DNA of 64,000 nucleotides from Isoetes taiwanensis (lineage: Eukaryota; Streptophyta; Lycopodiopsida; Isoetales; Isoetaceae). Within the stretch, counting starts at the first letter, position 1, and every line of letters starts with the position of its first letter. The notes below the pieces were generated by a model. That model saw only the letters and a list, made by a program, of their open reading frames with translations, was not told the DNA's origin and searched no databases. The position numbers were made by a program, and so were the translations under genes. This document shows positions 34,060-44,449 of this stretch, piece by piece. Where the stretch lies: assembly GCA_021234155.1 (NCBI GenBank), contig JAJEKV010000013.1, forward strand, positions 20,365,638 through 20,429,637, written 5' to 3'.

Positions 34060-36203
34060 CAGGTTGTCTGCTGTGCTGATCTCCCTTCTTTGCTCATGAA
34101 TTATATTCATATTTTCAGAATATTGGTTGTGTTTAGCTTTCTCAGTTCTGCAATTAACAAATTCTGCCGTGGTTTGTCTTTTTCTTTAATAAAACCATTA
34201 CTTTATTGCGGCAGATGTATTTCTAATTAATAAGAGTATCGTTTCAATTTGGATTGGAACTGTATTTACCCAGATCGAAATCATCAAGCGCTTTGAAGGG
34301 GAGAGAGTTTTGTTTATTCACATCGCTGAAATAGATGACAAAATGGCAATGGAAAGGTGATTAGTATTGCGCCAAACAGAAAATAGGTACATTGCTGTCT
34401 TCATCCCTTTGTCTATCTGATATCCATGTTGTTTATCATTAGAAATATAGTGAATAATAGAAATATGTAGCCCAAACTAAATTCTGGTGCTCATTTATGC
34501 ATAAATTTAGGCAGTTAGGATAACCTTCCGTATAAGACATATTGTTCTGAAATTGATATTAGCTTAGAATCTGGACTGTTGTAATTCCTCTGAGTCAAGC
34601 TTCTTCTTTGCAGGTTTTCACACTTACTGTATTGTACGACAGATTTAATAGGATGTTAAGACTGTGCTTTCTTGCTCCTTATTGCATATGGGTTTCTGTT
34701 TCCTGGCTCCATTTTCTCAAATTCTTTCAATGAAATAGAAAAGAGCATTGGAATTTTACTGTCAGGAGTGTTCATGGGCGGATGTCGTGTGTCGGTCGCT
34801 ATTTTATCCATTACCCTCTCAGCTTCTTCTACACTGACTTTGCATTACTATGGTATTGTGCTACAGATATGTTTTGATAAGATACTAACACTGTTTCAAT
34901 AGAACAACGAGATTGTTTATTCTATAAGCCAAAGAATGTCCCTCTAATTCATTGGTAATCTAAGCAGCCCAAAATTAGGTACTTTTATACTATTACTATT
35001 TGCCTAAATTAGGCATTCCTAATAGTACTTAGCGACCATGGAAGTTGTGCAAAACCACATCTGAAAGATTAATTATCCACGACATCCTCTCCTAAAGAGG
35101 CGTATATGGCCTTAATTGAAACATATCTCCGTTATCTAATCCTATGTAAAGGCTTTCCTTGTGCAATATCATGAAATGTTATCAAAAGCTTTCCTTGTGC
35201 AAATATCACAAAATGTTGTCAAATCGTTTTCTTTTCTTGCTTATGTCATCTAATAATATCAATTATTATATTAGTTAGAATATTGAAGCCAAATGGAATC
35301 TTTTAATGGTTGCTTAAATCAAATGAGAAATAGGATGGAAGAATATTTTGCATTGGATGCTAGAATATTTTTGCATATTAGTGAATCTAACCCTACCCTG
35401 CCTTCTGGTAGGGTCAACTACGCCAACCATGTCGACGCTACTTTGTTGCTCGTGTGCCTTCTTATGTATCGTCCTTTGCTTTGTAATCAAGCAATTGATT
35501 TGTTAGCTGAAATTGTGCATTCGATTAACTTATATTGACTGTAGATAGAGAAGTCATGTCAAATTCTTTGTGAAAGCGTATTTTTCATGAATTAATTAGT
35601 ATTTGCATGTCCATAGACAAAGACAATGTATGTGGAATGATAGAAAGGTGATATACTCATGTACCGACTTAAGAATTTACATGTTTTTTGTAGAGAGTTC
35701 CACTTCGCAGTGCCATATGATGTACAAACACAAATTCTTAGTACGTCTCTAGTGTTCCCATATATGCATTGCATTTTTCATTTTACAATGATAGATTGCT
35801 GCATTCCTTGCTTTCTTATTTCTATACAATGTACCTTAGAATCACTGTTGTTAGTTAGCTGACCTTGGTTTTGGCTTCTACTTCATGCACTTGAATTATT
35901 GCTCGGAACCCTCTACTAGATACTGATTAGTTTAAGCTTGGATTTTACTTCCAACTCTTCATTATGCTACTTGGTAGAGGAGACATTGAATTCGACTTAT
36001 CTGAGCCAAAGGCACCCCGCACGCTGAGACCAGGAATGGATGCCCATTGAATAAAAACAGTTAAGATAATATCTATGCTAAGAGTAACTACACTTTTAGC
36101 TACTGATTTACCTTTTATATTTCACTGTGACTGCAACTTTGACTTTGACTTCTTAGTAAGCTTCCAAATCGACTTTATACACTCCCTTTATATAGTACAA
36201 AAT

Positions 36204-36206
<3 letters not shown>
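34060..36206. other. Helitron 3' flank, AT-rich, no gene
   Basis: A 40-base imperfect hairpin lies at 34988-35027 (TACTATTA...TGCCTAA-A-TTAGGCA...TAATAGTA). Two copies of AAAGCTTTCCTTGTGCAA or close to it lie near 35150 and 35186. No coding sequence supported. Confidence 0.5.

Positions 36207-36300
<94 letters not shown>
36207..36300. repeat. (TA)n microsatellite, about 47 units
   Basis: Uninterrupted AT dinucleotides, followed at once by the palindrome block. Confidence 0.97.
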
Positions 36301-36302
<2 letters not shown>

Positions 36303-36520
36303 TTGGTATAAATTTAGACCGAGAAAACTCTTTTATGGGTATAAATTTATATCATGAATCTTTATATATAAAATTTATATACCCGAGTCCTTTTTGTATA
36401 AATTTATACCGCCGAAGTTCTTTTTTGTTGTATAAATCTATACCGCTCAAGTCTTCTTCTTGAACTCTCTAGCATACTATGTCCACATATTACTATCTAT
36501 TAAGGTATAAATTTATACCA
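36301..36520. repeat. Cluster of GGTATAAATTTATACC palindromes
   Basis: Five copies or variants at about 36305, 36338, 36396, 36430 and 36504 (the last is a perfect 16-base palindrome), separated by CTTTTT-type spacers. This is the same family as at 19380-19436. Confidence 0.88.
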
Positions 36521-36881
36521 TCTTGAAATTTATTTGGAAGAAACTAAAAACTACAGAGAACAAATAAATTACAAAGTTTAAAAAGTCCGTGATTGGATAC
36601 ATACGCCGCCATCGCAGATACGTAAGTCTATAGCAAGCTGGAGGAGCAAATAAGAGCAAGTGTATAAAGCAAAGCGCAAGCATCTTCGACTTCACCTCGC
36701 GTGTGAGGCATACTTTAAGGTGACAATATTTGCTTCATTGAGGCAATATCAAAATGTGTTGCATTTTTTGCAATTTTGTTCATAATTTTGTAGTGAATTT
36801 ATAAACTTTGAACTAAATACGTTTTTGGGCACTCTTAGCGCTTGCTGTTTTTTTTCAATGTCTATTTTGTTTTGTCCTTAA
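36521..36881. other. Flank of LTR element, no gene
   Basis: AT-rich; ends with CTTAA (36877-36881), the left target-site copy of the next element. Confidence 0.6.
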
Positions 36882-37260
36882 TGTTAACCACCTAGTGGTT
36901 AACTGTTAACCACCTAGTGGTTAACATTGTGCATGCACATGTTAGGTGCATGCACATGTTAGGTGTCAGTGGTGGCAGACTGACACTTGGCATGATTAGG
37001 TTAACATAAGTGTAGGGATTAGATTTAGTTAGTGTACGGCTCAGATTTGCGGTCTACACTATATTAGACCGGAGCCTCTTCAGATGTACTCAGGTTTGAT
37101 CTCATATTTGGAGAGCCTCATTTGGCCACGTTCCCCTTCATTCTTTGTACATATTTCTTTGTCTTGTTCTTGTTTTGTGATCATGAGCATGGCAGCCTTG
37201 TAGCATCCGGCAGTCATGGACTGCTGCTACAGGGTGTATGCCAAGAACTCAAAACTAACA
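36882..37260 (+). repeat. 5' LTR of the 3.2-kb element
   Basis: Begins with two tandem copies of the palindrome GTTAACCAC-CTA-GTGGTTAAC (36883-36924), then GCATGCACATGTTAGGT twice in tandem. CACTATATTAGACC near 37066 is a possible TATA region. Confidence 0.93.
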
Positions 37261-39017
37261 CTGGCGCCGTTATGCCGGGTTCGCTCGTGGTCACCTTCTT
37301 AAGCCTTGCTGTTTTGCTGTTGTCTTTGCTGCTCTTATTCTAATGCGTTCTTGAATACTTCTTGTACACTACTCTCAACCCTTCAATCCCTTTATTTGGC
37401 CCAACCAGTTGTTGAAATGGTCCGGCTGGAGGCCCCTTTGTCAATCAATTCCTTAGCACTTAGTTTAGTTCTCAAAATCGTTTTCAAAAACTCTGTTTTT
37501 CATGCTGCAGCAAGCACAGTTTTACAGTAGGGGATTTCTGGAGTGGTGACAGCACTCCTCTCTGCAAGATCTTCAGACAAATCACCAGTTTGATCCTTTT
37601 TTCTCTTCTATCTGCTGAAAAATTGTCAAAATATCATGCTCTTTTTCATTATCCTCTGTTTTTTTCTCAGTTTTATCTCAGAAATCGTGCTTCTGCACAC
37701 TCAAAAATATTCAAACGATGCCACAGGGATCTTTGCCTCATCTGCCTCTTCAAGTCTCAGGTTTTTACGAAAATTTCTTTTTCAGATTACTTGGCAGAGG
37801 GCCAGCACTTGGCTAGCCCCCTTTGAGCCCATCAGTTCACATTCTCTGCAAATAAATCAACTGAGAAGCAAGGCATGGCAAGAGCCTATCGATTTACAGC
37901 TTTCTCTTCCTGGTTCCTGCAAATACACCAGATTCGAAATCAGTTCTCAGACAGATTTCTTAAGGGCACTTTTTCATGAAGTTCATCTGCAAAAGCCTAG
38001 CTCCTGCCTATTCATAACAGCAAGCATCACAGATATTTCATCAGTGTACCTCAGTACCTTTCCTAGTTCGTGAGGGATCATTTGCCATACTTACAGAAGC
38101 TGCCCTTCTACAGAACTTGGTTTCAAGCAAGGAGTTTCGAGGTTTCAACAAGATCTGCAAGAGTTTCAGCCTACCAGTGTTCCCATTGTCCTTCTTATTG
38201 AAGTTTTTTTCAAGAGGGCCAGCACTGTAGCTAGCCCCCATTCATCTAAACATACAGGCTATAGCGCAGTATTCCAGCATGCACATCTGTACACAAAGCA
38301 TCAGGAGGAATTTATTAAAACTCTGCCGTTTCCATCATCTGCACACAAGCAAGCACATCAAATTTCCAGTCGTGATTGGAGCACAAACATATTTTCAGCA
38401 GAATCTTTACCTGTTGTTCCCTTGGCTTCTTCCTCAACAATATAATAAGCCATGGCTTTGTACCGACTCTTGATCTGGATCCATCAAGTTTTTTAGAATG
38501 ATTTTGGCCACCATTTCCGCGGATTCAAGCATTCCTATTCAATCTGGAACAACCCAACAACCTGCACACATCGTTCTTCGGGAGGCATCTGCAAATACAA
38601 GTGAGGTCAGCAAATTTTCAGATCTCGGCTCACATCAAGGCTCCCAGTTACACATCAACAGGGCATTTTCAGCAAGTATCTATGGCAGCGACACCATATC
38701 CGGACCAGGCATTCAGATTTAGCAACATCCGAAGCTGCCGGAACCGCCTTAGTCTATGTTGGCCCCAAATCAGGCCGCCATCCAAGCCGAATCAAGAAAA
38801 AATGTTGTTCCATCAAATCCGGCAGCCATTTCTGCCATTCTTTTCCTGTCTGCATTGCATACCCTAATTTACTAGGGTTTTTTCAAATCTTGGCTTTCAG
38901 TTTGGCCCTTGTTGTGGCTCACCTGCTTTTGCACTTTTTCGGTCATCTTCATTTCCGCCCGTGCCCTATTCGATGTGGGAACCCCCATCTTGCTCACTTT
39001 CTCCTGATTGTACTCAC

Positions 39018-39360
39018 GGGCCACGCCCACGCCAATCTTTCACGACCACGCCCACGCCAATATTTGCTGGCTGATAACCGCCCACGACCACGCTACTTCA
39101 AAAGCCACGATCCGTATTTTCTGCCCCGCATTGACCACGGTGGCCCCACGCTCTGTATTTTTGCCCCAATTGACCACGCTCTTTGACCACGCCAAAGCCA
39201 CGCCTGAAATTTTTGTCCTCTGTTTTTCAAAACCACGCTTATGTCCACGCTCGATGCGCTTTTTATGTCCCATGCCGACGCCCACGCTTATGGCCATGCT
39301 TTTAGCCCAAGATCCACGCTCTGCCAAAATATTGTGGACGATAGCCACGCTCTTCTATGG
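39018..39360. repeat. Dense CCACGC motif cluster inside the 3.2-kb element
   Basis: CCACGC or CCACGCCCACGCC occurs about sixteen times in 340 bases at irregular spacing. No in-frame protein repeat explains it. Confidence 0.75.
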
Positions 39361-39700
39361 CTGATCACGGGGGGAGCTTTCTTGGTGTTTACATTTTTGA
39401 AGACCCCTAATTGTTTTTAAGTGACATTTTGGGCCATATTTGTTAAAATAGACTTACCCATCATATAAAGGGGATGGTCTTCATGTTTTTTGGCCCAAAG
39501 TTCCTATGATCCATGTTCTCCATCGACATTCATTCGATCTCATTCGTCATCGACGATTCATGAAGATATTTTTCGGCTGACACCACCCAACCATTACTAT
39601 CATTTTTACCCCTAATTTTTGGCACCATGTTGTAATTGTCGGACTTGTCTTATAAAAGTCTGTACATGTTTTCGTGCTAAAAACTTTTAGGGGGAGGCAG

Positions 39701-40080
39701 TGTTAACCACCTAGTGGTTAACTGTTAACCACCTAGTGGTTAACATTGTGCATGCACATGTTAGGTGCATGCACATGTTAGGTGTCGATGGTGGCGTGAT
39801 CGACACTTGGCATGATTAGGTTAACATAAGTGTAGGGATTAGATTTAGTTAGTGTAACGGCTCGATTTGCGGTCTACACTATATTAGACCTGAGCCTCTT
39901 GGATGTACTTTCGGGTTTGATCTCATATTTGAGAGCCTCATTTGGCCACGTTCCCCTTCATTCTTTGTACATATTTCTTTGTCTTGTTCTTGTTTTGTGA
40001 TCATGAGCATGGCAGCCTTGTAGCATCCGGCAGTCATGGACTGCTGCTACAGGGTGTATGCCAAGAACTCAAAACTAACA
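39701..40080 (+). repeat. 3' LTR of the 3.2-kb element
   Basis: Same structure as the 5' LTR, including both terminal palindromes. Differences cluster in three short stretches. Confidence 0.93.
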
Positions 40081-40374
40081 CTTAAAAATATTACTATTTC
40101 TCAAACCAAACTAGGGGGCCAAAAAATGGTACCAAACAATTTTGAATGGAAGTTCAAATTCCCTCCAAAAATGGTGCCTAAAATATTCAAATTGTCACAC
40201 TTGTCACAAATATACCAAGAAAAGGGCATTTTTTAAGGGAATTTTAGGGAATCTTTTAAAGATTCCTTTTGAAGTGCGTTTGCAGCAAATAAGTGCGTTT
40301 CATTTTAAACTTTGTTTTCACCTCCACCTCTCTCTTGCTCAGCCTTATGTCACCCATTTCCTGAACCACAAGAC
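40081..40374. promoter_or_regulatory. Presumed upstream region of the histone H3-like frame
   Basis: Contains AAGTGCGTTTGCAGCAAAT and AAATAAGTGCGTTTCATTTT at 40272-40310; the second is reverse-complementary to 18111-18134. A pyrimidine-rich leader (CACCTCCACCTCTCTCTTGC) follows. No clear TATA box. Confidence 0.4.
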
Positions 40375-41430
40375 ATGGCACGCACCAAAGCAAACCCTCT
40401 GAAGATCGGCCCTAGGCCCACCCTCTCTCCATGGCGCAGTGTGACAGGCGGCACGCCAAGAAGGTCCCCAACACCTTGGCCGGGCAGGCGACGAGGAGTC
40501 CCCGCCAGCCAGCCAGAAGCAGTGAAGACTCCTTCCATGATGCCGCAGGGAGAGTCCCGGCCCAGTTCCTCAGTCCAGCGAGAACCCATGAAGTCTCAAG
40601 TCATTTGAACCCTCCCGGACACCGAGGTGGAAGAAGAGGTGGAAGAACAGTGACAACAACAGAGGAAGCGGTCCTTCAAAGACCAAAGAAGAAGGGCAAG
40701 GAGAAAGTCATGAGTGGTCGGGAGGAGAGGCCGCCAGGGAAGAAGAGGGAGCCGAGCCGAGTTGAGGCGCCAGGAAAGGACAACGAAGAGGAAGAACGAT
40801 GGGCCCTCACGACCATCACATAGAGGAGCCCCTGAGGAAGAGGAGGCAATGTGGAGGGCGGTAGTGGAGAAGAGGAGGAGGAGCAGCATCGGGACCCCGA
40901 CGCCAGCCACCCTACCCTATGGGGCCGTAACCACCAAAAGTGGTGAAGAAGCGTAAGGTTTGCATTCAAGGCCCACAGATCGCTAATTTAGCCAAAAATG
41001 GCGCAGACAAGGAGTACTCCGTTGGACGAGGTACAATGATTGGTATTGCCGCCAGAGGTAGCTGGGTTGTGGAGGGCAGTCAAGAAGAACCAGCCTGCCA
41101 CCCCACCTAGGACCGAAAACCTTCCAAGAGGGTTCACCACGGGCCGAACAAAGACGACGCCCGGGTGTTTAGGGGAGATTAAGCACTTCCGGATGTGCAC
41201 AAATCTCCCCGATAAGGAAGGCGCCGGAAGTCTCCTTTAGGGAAGTAATGCAGGAGTTCGGACCGATTATAGGGTTACCCTCTAATGACCCGGGCCACCG
41301 CAAGAGGCAGCCGGGCTGGTGGGTGCAGCTCTTCGAGGAAGGGAACCTCTGCGCAATCCATGCTAAGCGAGTCACCCTCATGTCGAAGGACATTCACTTA
41401 GCACGGAGGATCCGCAGGGAGAGGCCCTAG
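40375..41430 (+). pseudogene. Divergent histone H3-family protein with very long N-terminal region
   Basis: The ATG at 40375 opens MARTKANPLKIGPRPTLSPW; MARTK is the canonical H3 start. The C-terminal part is an H3 histone fold. [12 protein letters not shown] (alpha-N) lies near 41175-41210, then FREVMQEFG (alpha-1), then TDYRVT in one frame with the bases for QEAA in another (alpha-2). [17 protein letters not shown] then [17 protein letters not shown] and a stop at 41430 (alpha-3) complete it. The distance from alpha-1 to QEAA matches canonical H3 (39-40 bases), without the longer loop 1 usual in CENH3. Between MARTK and alpha-N lie about 265 codons instead of about 45, rich in Lys/Arg/Glu/Pro, with at least three frame changes. 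H3 forms the nucleosome core with H4. An unrecognised intron or CENH3-type variant is possible. No typical histone neighbour is present. Confidence 0.75.
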
Positions 41431-42232
41431 GCCTCAAATTTTGTAAATTTTGTTAGAAAAGTTAAATTTTCATGTAACTGTGTTCCTTATTAATATAAAA
41501 GTTAATTTCCCCTGTAATTAGAAAAATGTTGGATGCTTGAAATTTAGGAAATAGAACCCAATTGTGGTAGAACTCTTCATAGCATGCTTAGGAATGCCCT
41601 AGAAATCATAACTACAACGAAAATTTGGCAAAAAAATCATCAAAAAAAGCAAAAATTTGGGCCAACCGGGTGAGACCGCGCCAATGGCCTCTCGTCCCCA
41701 TGACGCTGGTAGCGTTCATATGATTCACCCGACTGCCCCAAAAATATGCTTTTAGATGTCAGTTTTGCTAAAAATAAGTTGCTAGTTAGCTTAGAATCGG
41801 CCCAATTAGCCATGTTAGCATCTTGAAATTCCCAAAAATCACCAAAAATGGCTCCAAAATAGGCCAACCGGGTGAGACCGCGCCAAACGCGTCTACGTCC
41901 GCGACGCGGAGGCCATCCGCGCGGATTCACCCGGGTCAGCCCATTTTTGACCCAAATTAGCCAAATTTGATCCAACAAATTGCCATGTAGTGTTTCTTGC
42001 TTTGTTTTGTTTAAAATTGCACTTCATGGTAGTTCATTTGGACACCCAGAGCCATAGAACCAAGGCCGTCTTAGGTAGGTACCTTTTTGCACGAACCCCG
42101 AGGTCACCCATAGTCTATAAAAATAGGTCTCATTTGCATTTTTCCTTCTACAGAACTGCTCCCAGCCCCTTAGGCAATTTTCTGAAACCCCACTGATCTT
42201 TGCAAGCCATTTTCTGCACCCTTTCCTACTCA
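41431..42232. other. Non-coding, includes GC-rich hairpin repeats
   Basis: Follows the histone-like frame. Holds a direct repeat of about 80 bases (41650-41735 and 41855-41945) within AT-rich DNA; otherwise nothing recognised. Confidence 0.5.
41650..41945. repeat. Direct repeat with GC-rich nested hairpin
   Basis: GGCCAACCGGGTGAGACCGC begins both copies, about 205 bases apart. In the second copy ACCGGGTGAGACCGCG (41867-41882) pairs with the reverse complement in CGCGGATTCACCCGGGT (41920-41936), and CGCGTC/GACGCG (41888/41903) pair inside it. CpG-rich in an AT-rich setting. Confidence 0.75.
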
Positions 42233-42778
42233 ATGGCGCCCAGCAACTTTGAGAGATGATACAATGCTGCAAGCCATATCCATCAGCTTCCTGTAGATCA
42301 AGCCTTCTCTGTGTTCGACCACTTGTTTGATCTGCATGCAACTCTGACTAGAACACCCTACTACACAGACATTATGTGCCAATATGACCAGCAAGTCCTG
42401 CCTTGGGAAGTTAGACTGCCCCCTAGGGGAGGGAATTGGGTTTCTCTTGAGTCACTCACCCAAGCCTTAAGTCGAGAGTTGAGAGGATCCAAAGGCAAGA
42501 AGCAACTATGGGATAGGACTAGGACCATGCCCGATTACATGACCTGCAGACACAATAGGCATAGGTACCTTTCGTCCCAGACAGCCCTTGCCCTTTTCAT
42601 GCACTATAAGTCAATCAACAAAGTAGGGGAACCTTCTGTTCAGCCCTTAGACTTAGCGCCACTTGATACCCGTAGGGCCCAGGATCAAATCCTGAACATA
42701 GAGTCCTCTGCCTATGAATACCATGGCACGACGTCAGGGGCACCATCTCTGCAGATCCATGAAGACTACGAAAACTAG
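42233..42778 (+). CDS. Unidentified 181-codon frame with one in-frame stop
   Basis: ATG 42233 gives MAPSNFER, then an in-frame TGA (42257). The frame stays open to 42778: ASHIHQLPVDQAFSVFDHLF, TDIMCQYDQQVLPWEVRLPP, ESLTQALSRELRGSKGKKQL and QTALALFMHYKSINKVG. Codon-like composition and length make a real protein plausible. I do not recognise it; it has neither histone nor gag signature. It lies on the same strand as the histone-like frame (800 bases upstream) and the gag of the outer element (downstream). It may be the first part of one protein continued at 42779-43112 and 43280-43765. Confidence 0.45.
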
Positions 42779-43112
42779 GGGAGCAAAACCCGTAATGGGA
42801 GAGCGGGGAAGCAACAAGGATGCAGAGGTACATGTCGAGCACGACGACGACATCAGAAGAGCTTCCGAGCCTCCGCATCCAAGGCCACATGCGTAGATAG
42901 TCATCAACGGGGAGGAGTATATTTTTGCAAACGACATCCTCAACTTGTCTTATTGCCAGGAACAGGGTCTTCGAATTGACGAGCTCTTAGGCATGATAGC
43001 ACATGGGAAGAGCGCAGACTTCATCGACTACTCATACCAGGAGATTCCAAGGGAGTCGGCGGAGACACTCTTATCGGAGACAATGTCGGATATAGCAGCC
43101 TATCCGAGATAA
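42714..43112 (+). CDS. Unidentified frame, likely continuation of the preceding one
   Basis: The plus frame reads GERGSNKDAEVHVEHDDDIR, passes a TAG at 42894, and continues VINGEEYIFANDILNLSYCQ, EQGLRIDELLGMIAHGKSAD and YQEIPRESAETLLSETM to a stop at 43110. It is acidic with regular helices predicted by eye. No known domain. It overlaps the end of the previous frame by a frame change, as expected if a single reading frame were shifted by an indel. Confidence 0.4.
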
Positions 43113-43279
43113 GGAGATCTATCGGCGTAGAACCTATCATCTCGCAGGAGGAGTTCCAGCATACGCTGAGAGCACACTCTACAAACCCGGGGAGGGGCCC
43201 AAGCTCAAAAGCCCGGATTCGAGCGAGCCGAGCATGAGGGAAGGGTCCAAAGTATCAACCCCGACAGCGAACCAAAAGC

Positions 43280-43765
43280 ATGTGGAGAGATCATGAAGAT
43301 CTTATCGCAGCGGGATGCCCCACGGGCGGGCGTGCCTCGAAGGGCAATCGGATCGCGAGGTACGTGGAAGGGTACCCACACTTCGCTACTATCTTCCGCA
43401 GCCCTCACCAAGGGCAAATGATAGTCTTCCACAAGGAGTTCAGCCTAAGGGGGGAAGAATCCGTGGCACTTCTCATAGCGCCTTCTGCCGGGCAAAGCAT
43501 TCTAAGATATACCTGCATGCCGCAATTGGCCATCATCCTTTTCAATGGGTCACCGCCCATTGCTTCTATGGACTTTATGAGGGGCACCTTAGGGATGCAA
43601 CACTTTCAAGCAGGCGTTAACAAAGACTGTAACTTCCAACCTGAGATGGCCCGAAAGCACTTGAAGGATCGAAGGAACATCTTTATGCTAAATCCCTATG
43701 CTACCCTCCCATTCGTGGATGTCAAGAACTTCTTCAGTTTCTGGAGGCCATCAATAGTTGGGTAA
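43280..43765 (+). CDS. Unidentified 161-codon frame
   Basis: ATG at 43280; reads RIARYVEGYPHFATIFRSPH, GQMIVFHKEFSLRGEESVAL, CMPQLAIILFNGSPPIASMD and NPYATLPFVDVKNFFSFWRP to a stop at 43765. Rich in aromatic residues, like a globular domain. Not recognised. It is followed by AT-rich DNA with AATAAA-like signals (AATAAAGATAATTC near 43902), so a transcript could end there. Confidence 0.45.
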   Translation: MWRDHEDLIAAGCPTGGRASKGNRIARYVEGYPHFATIFRSPHQGQMIVFHKEFSLRGEESVALLIAPSAGQSILRYTCMPQLAIILFNGSPPIASMDFMRGTLGMQHFQAGVNKDCNFQPEMARKHLKDRRNIFMLNPYATLPFVDVKNFFSFWRPSIVG

Positions 43766-44449
43766 AATTTTCTTAAGTTGTGTGTGCTAAATATTTTCAC
43801 TCCATTGTGCTAAGACATACCTCCTACCTAATATGTAATCCTGTATGTATTAATGGCTATTAATCGCTTTTATAAATGCAAAAGCTTTGTATGACTTCTT
43901 TAATAAAGATAATTCAATTACAAGTAAGATCAACATCAACATCTAACCCAAATAACATGTATTGATGATCAATCCCCAAAGAAAGGGAACTCAAGTGCGT
44001 GGACTACAAGACCAAGACCACAACCCAATTGATACTCAAGGAATTTGTTTGGCGTGAGAACAAGAAGACTTCGAAAGGTAGATATGTCACCGTGAGGCGT
44101 CCAAGGTTGGTGTATGAGGAACCGCATGCAACACCTCATCAACTGGGCGACACCTCTCATGAACGCATTGCAGAAGATGGTCCTCCACCTCCACCTTGTG
44201 TTCCTCGAGGTGACGGTAAGGCCCCTCGCTAGGAAGGGGAGGGCAAACTGTGGGAACGGCCATGGATAGGAGAAGTTGAAGAGAAGAACCGTTAGCCTAT
44301 CATCATCTAGTCTTCATCGACGCCCGCTGGGGACAAATTTAGTCTGAACTGGCCACATCTTAGAGCAAGGAAAAGGGCAAGAAACATGACTATCGTAAAA
44401 GCAGGTGGATATAAGGCGAGCAACGTGGCGGAAGACAAGGAACCGGCCG
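43766..44449. other. Region before gag; short basic open frame
   Basis: A frame at 43999-44232 reads LILKEFVWRENKKTSKGRYV and VYEEPHATPHQLGDTSHERI. It may be part of the N-terminal gag leader of the outer element. Family not recognised. Confidence 0.35.

Larger units (their letters stand above)
36882..40080 (+). mobile_element. Complete 3.2-kb non-autonomous LTR retrotransposon
   Basis: LTRs at 36882-37260 and 39701-40080 (379 and 380 bp, about 95 percent alike) start TGTTAACC and end AACTAACA. CTTAA flanks both ends (36877-36881 and 40081-40085), a perfect 5-bp target duplication. A primer-binding site TGGCGCCGTTATGCCGGG follows the 5' LTR at 37262, of the type used by Athila/Tat elements. 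A polypurine tract TTTTAGGGGGAGGCAG immediately precedes the 3' LTR. The 2.4-kb interior has no gag, RT or integrase motif, only short unrelated frames, so it must rely on another element for mobility. Confidence 0.95.

Noticed and set aside
34988-35027. Hairpin as the Helitron 3' end
   Set aside because: Helitron ends need a GC-rich hairpin about 10 bases before CTRR and a T; this one is AT-rich with asymmetric loops and no proper CTRR spacing.
37261-39700. gag or pol genes in the 3.2-kb LTR element
   Set aside because: None of the open frames carries zinc-knuckle, protease, RT or integrase motifs.
40375-41430. Calling the histone-like frame CENH3 outright
   Set aside because: Loop 1 length by base count matches canonical H3, not the longer CENH3 loop, and the tail is too broken to judge; kept as H3-family only.
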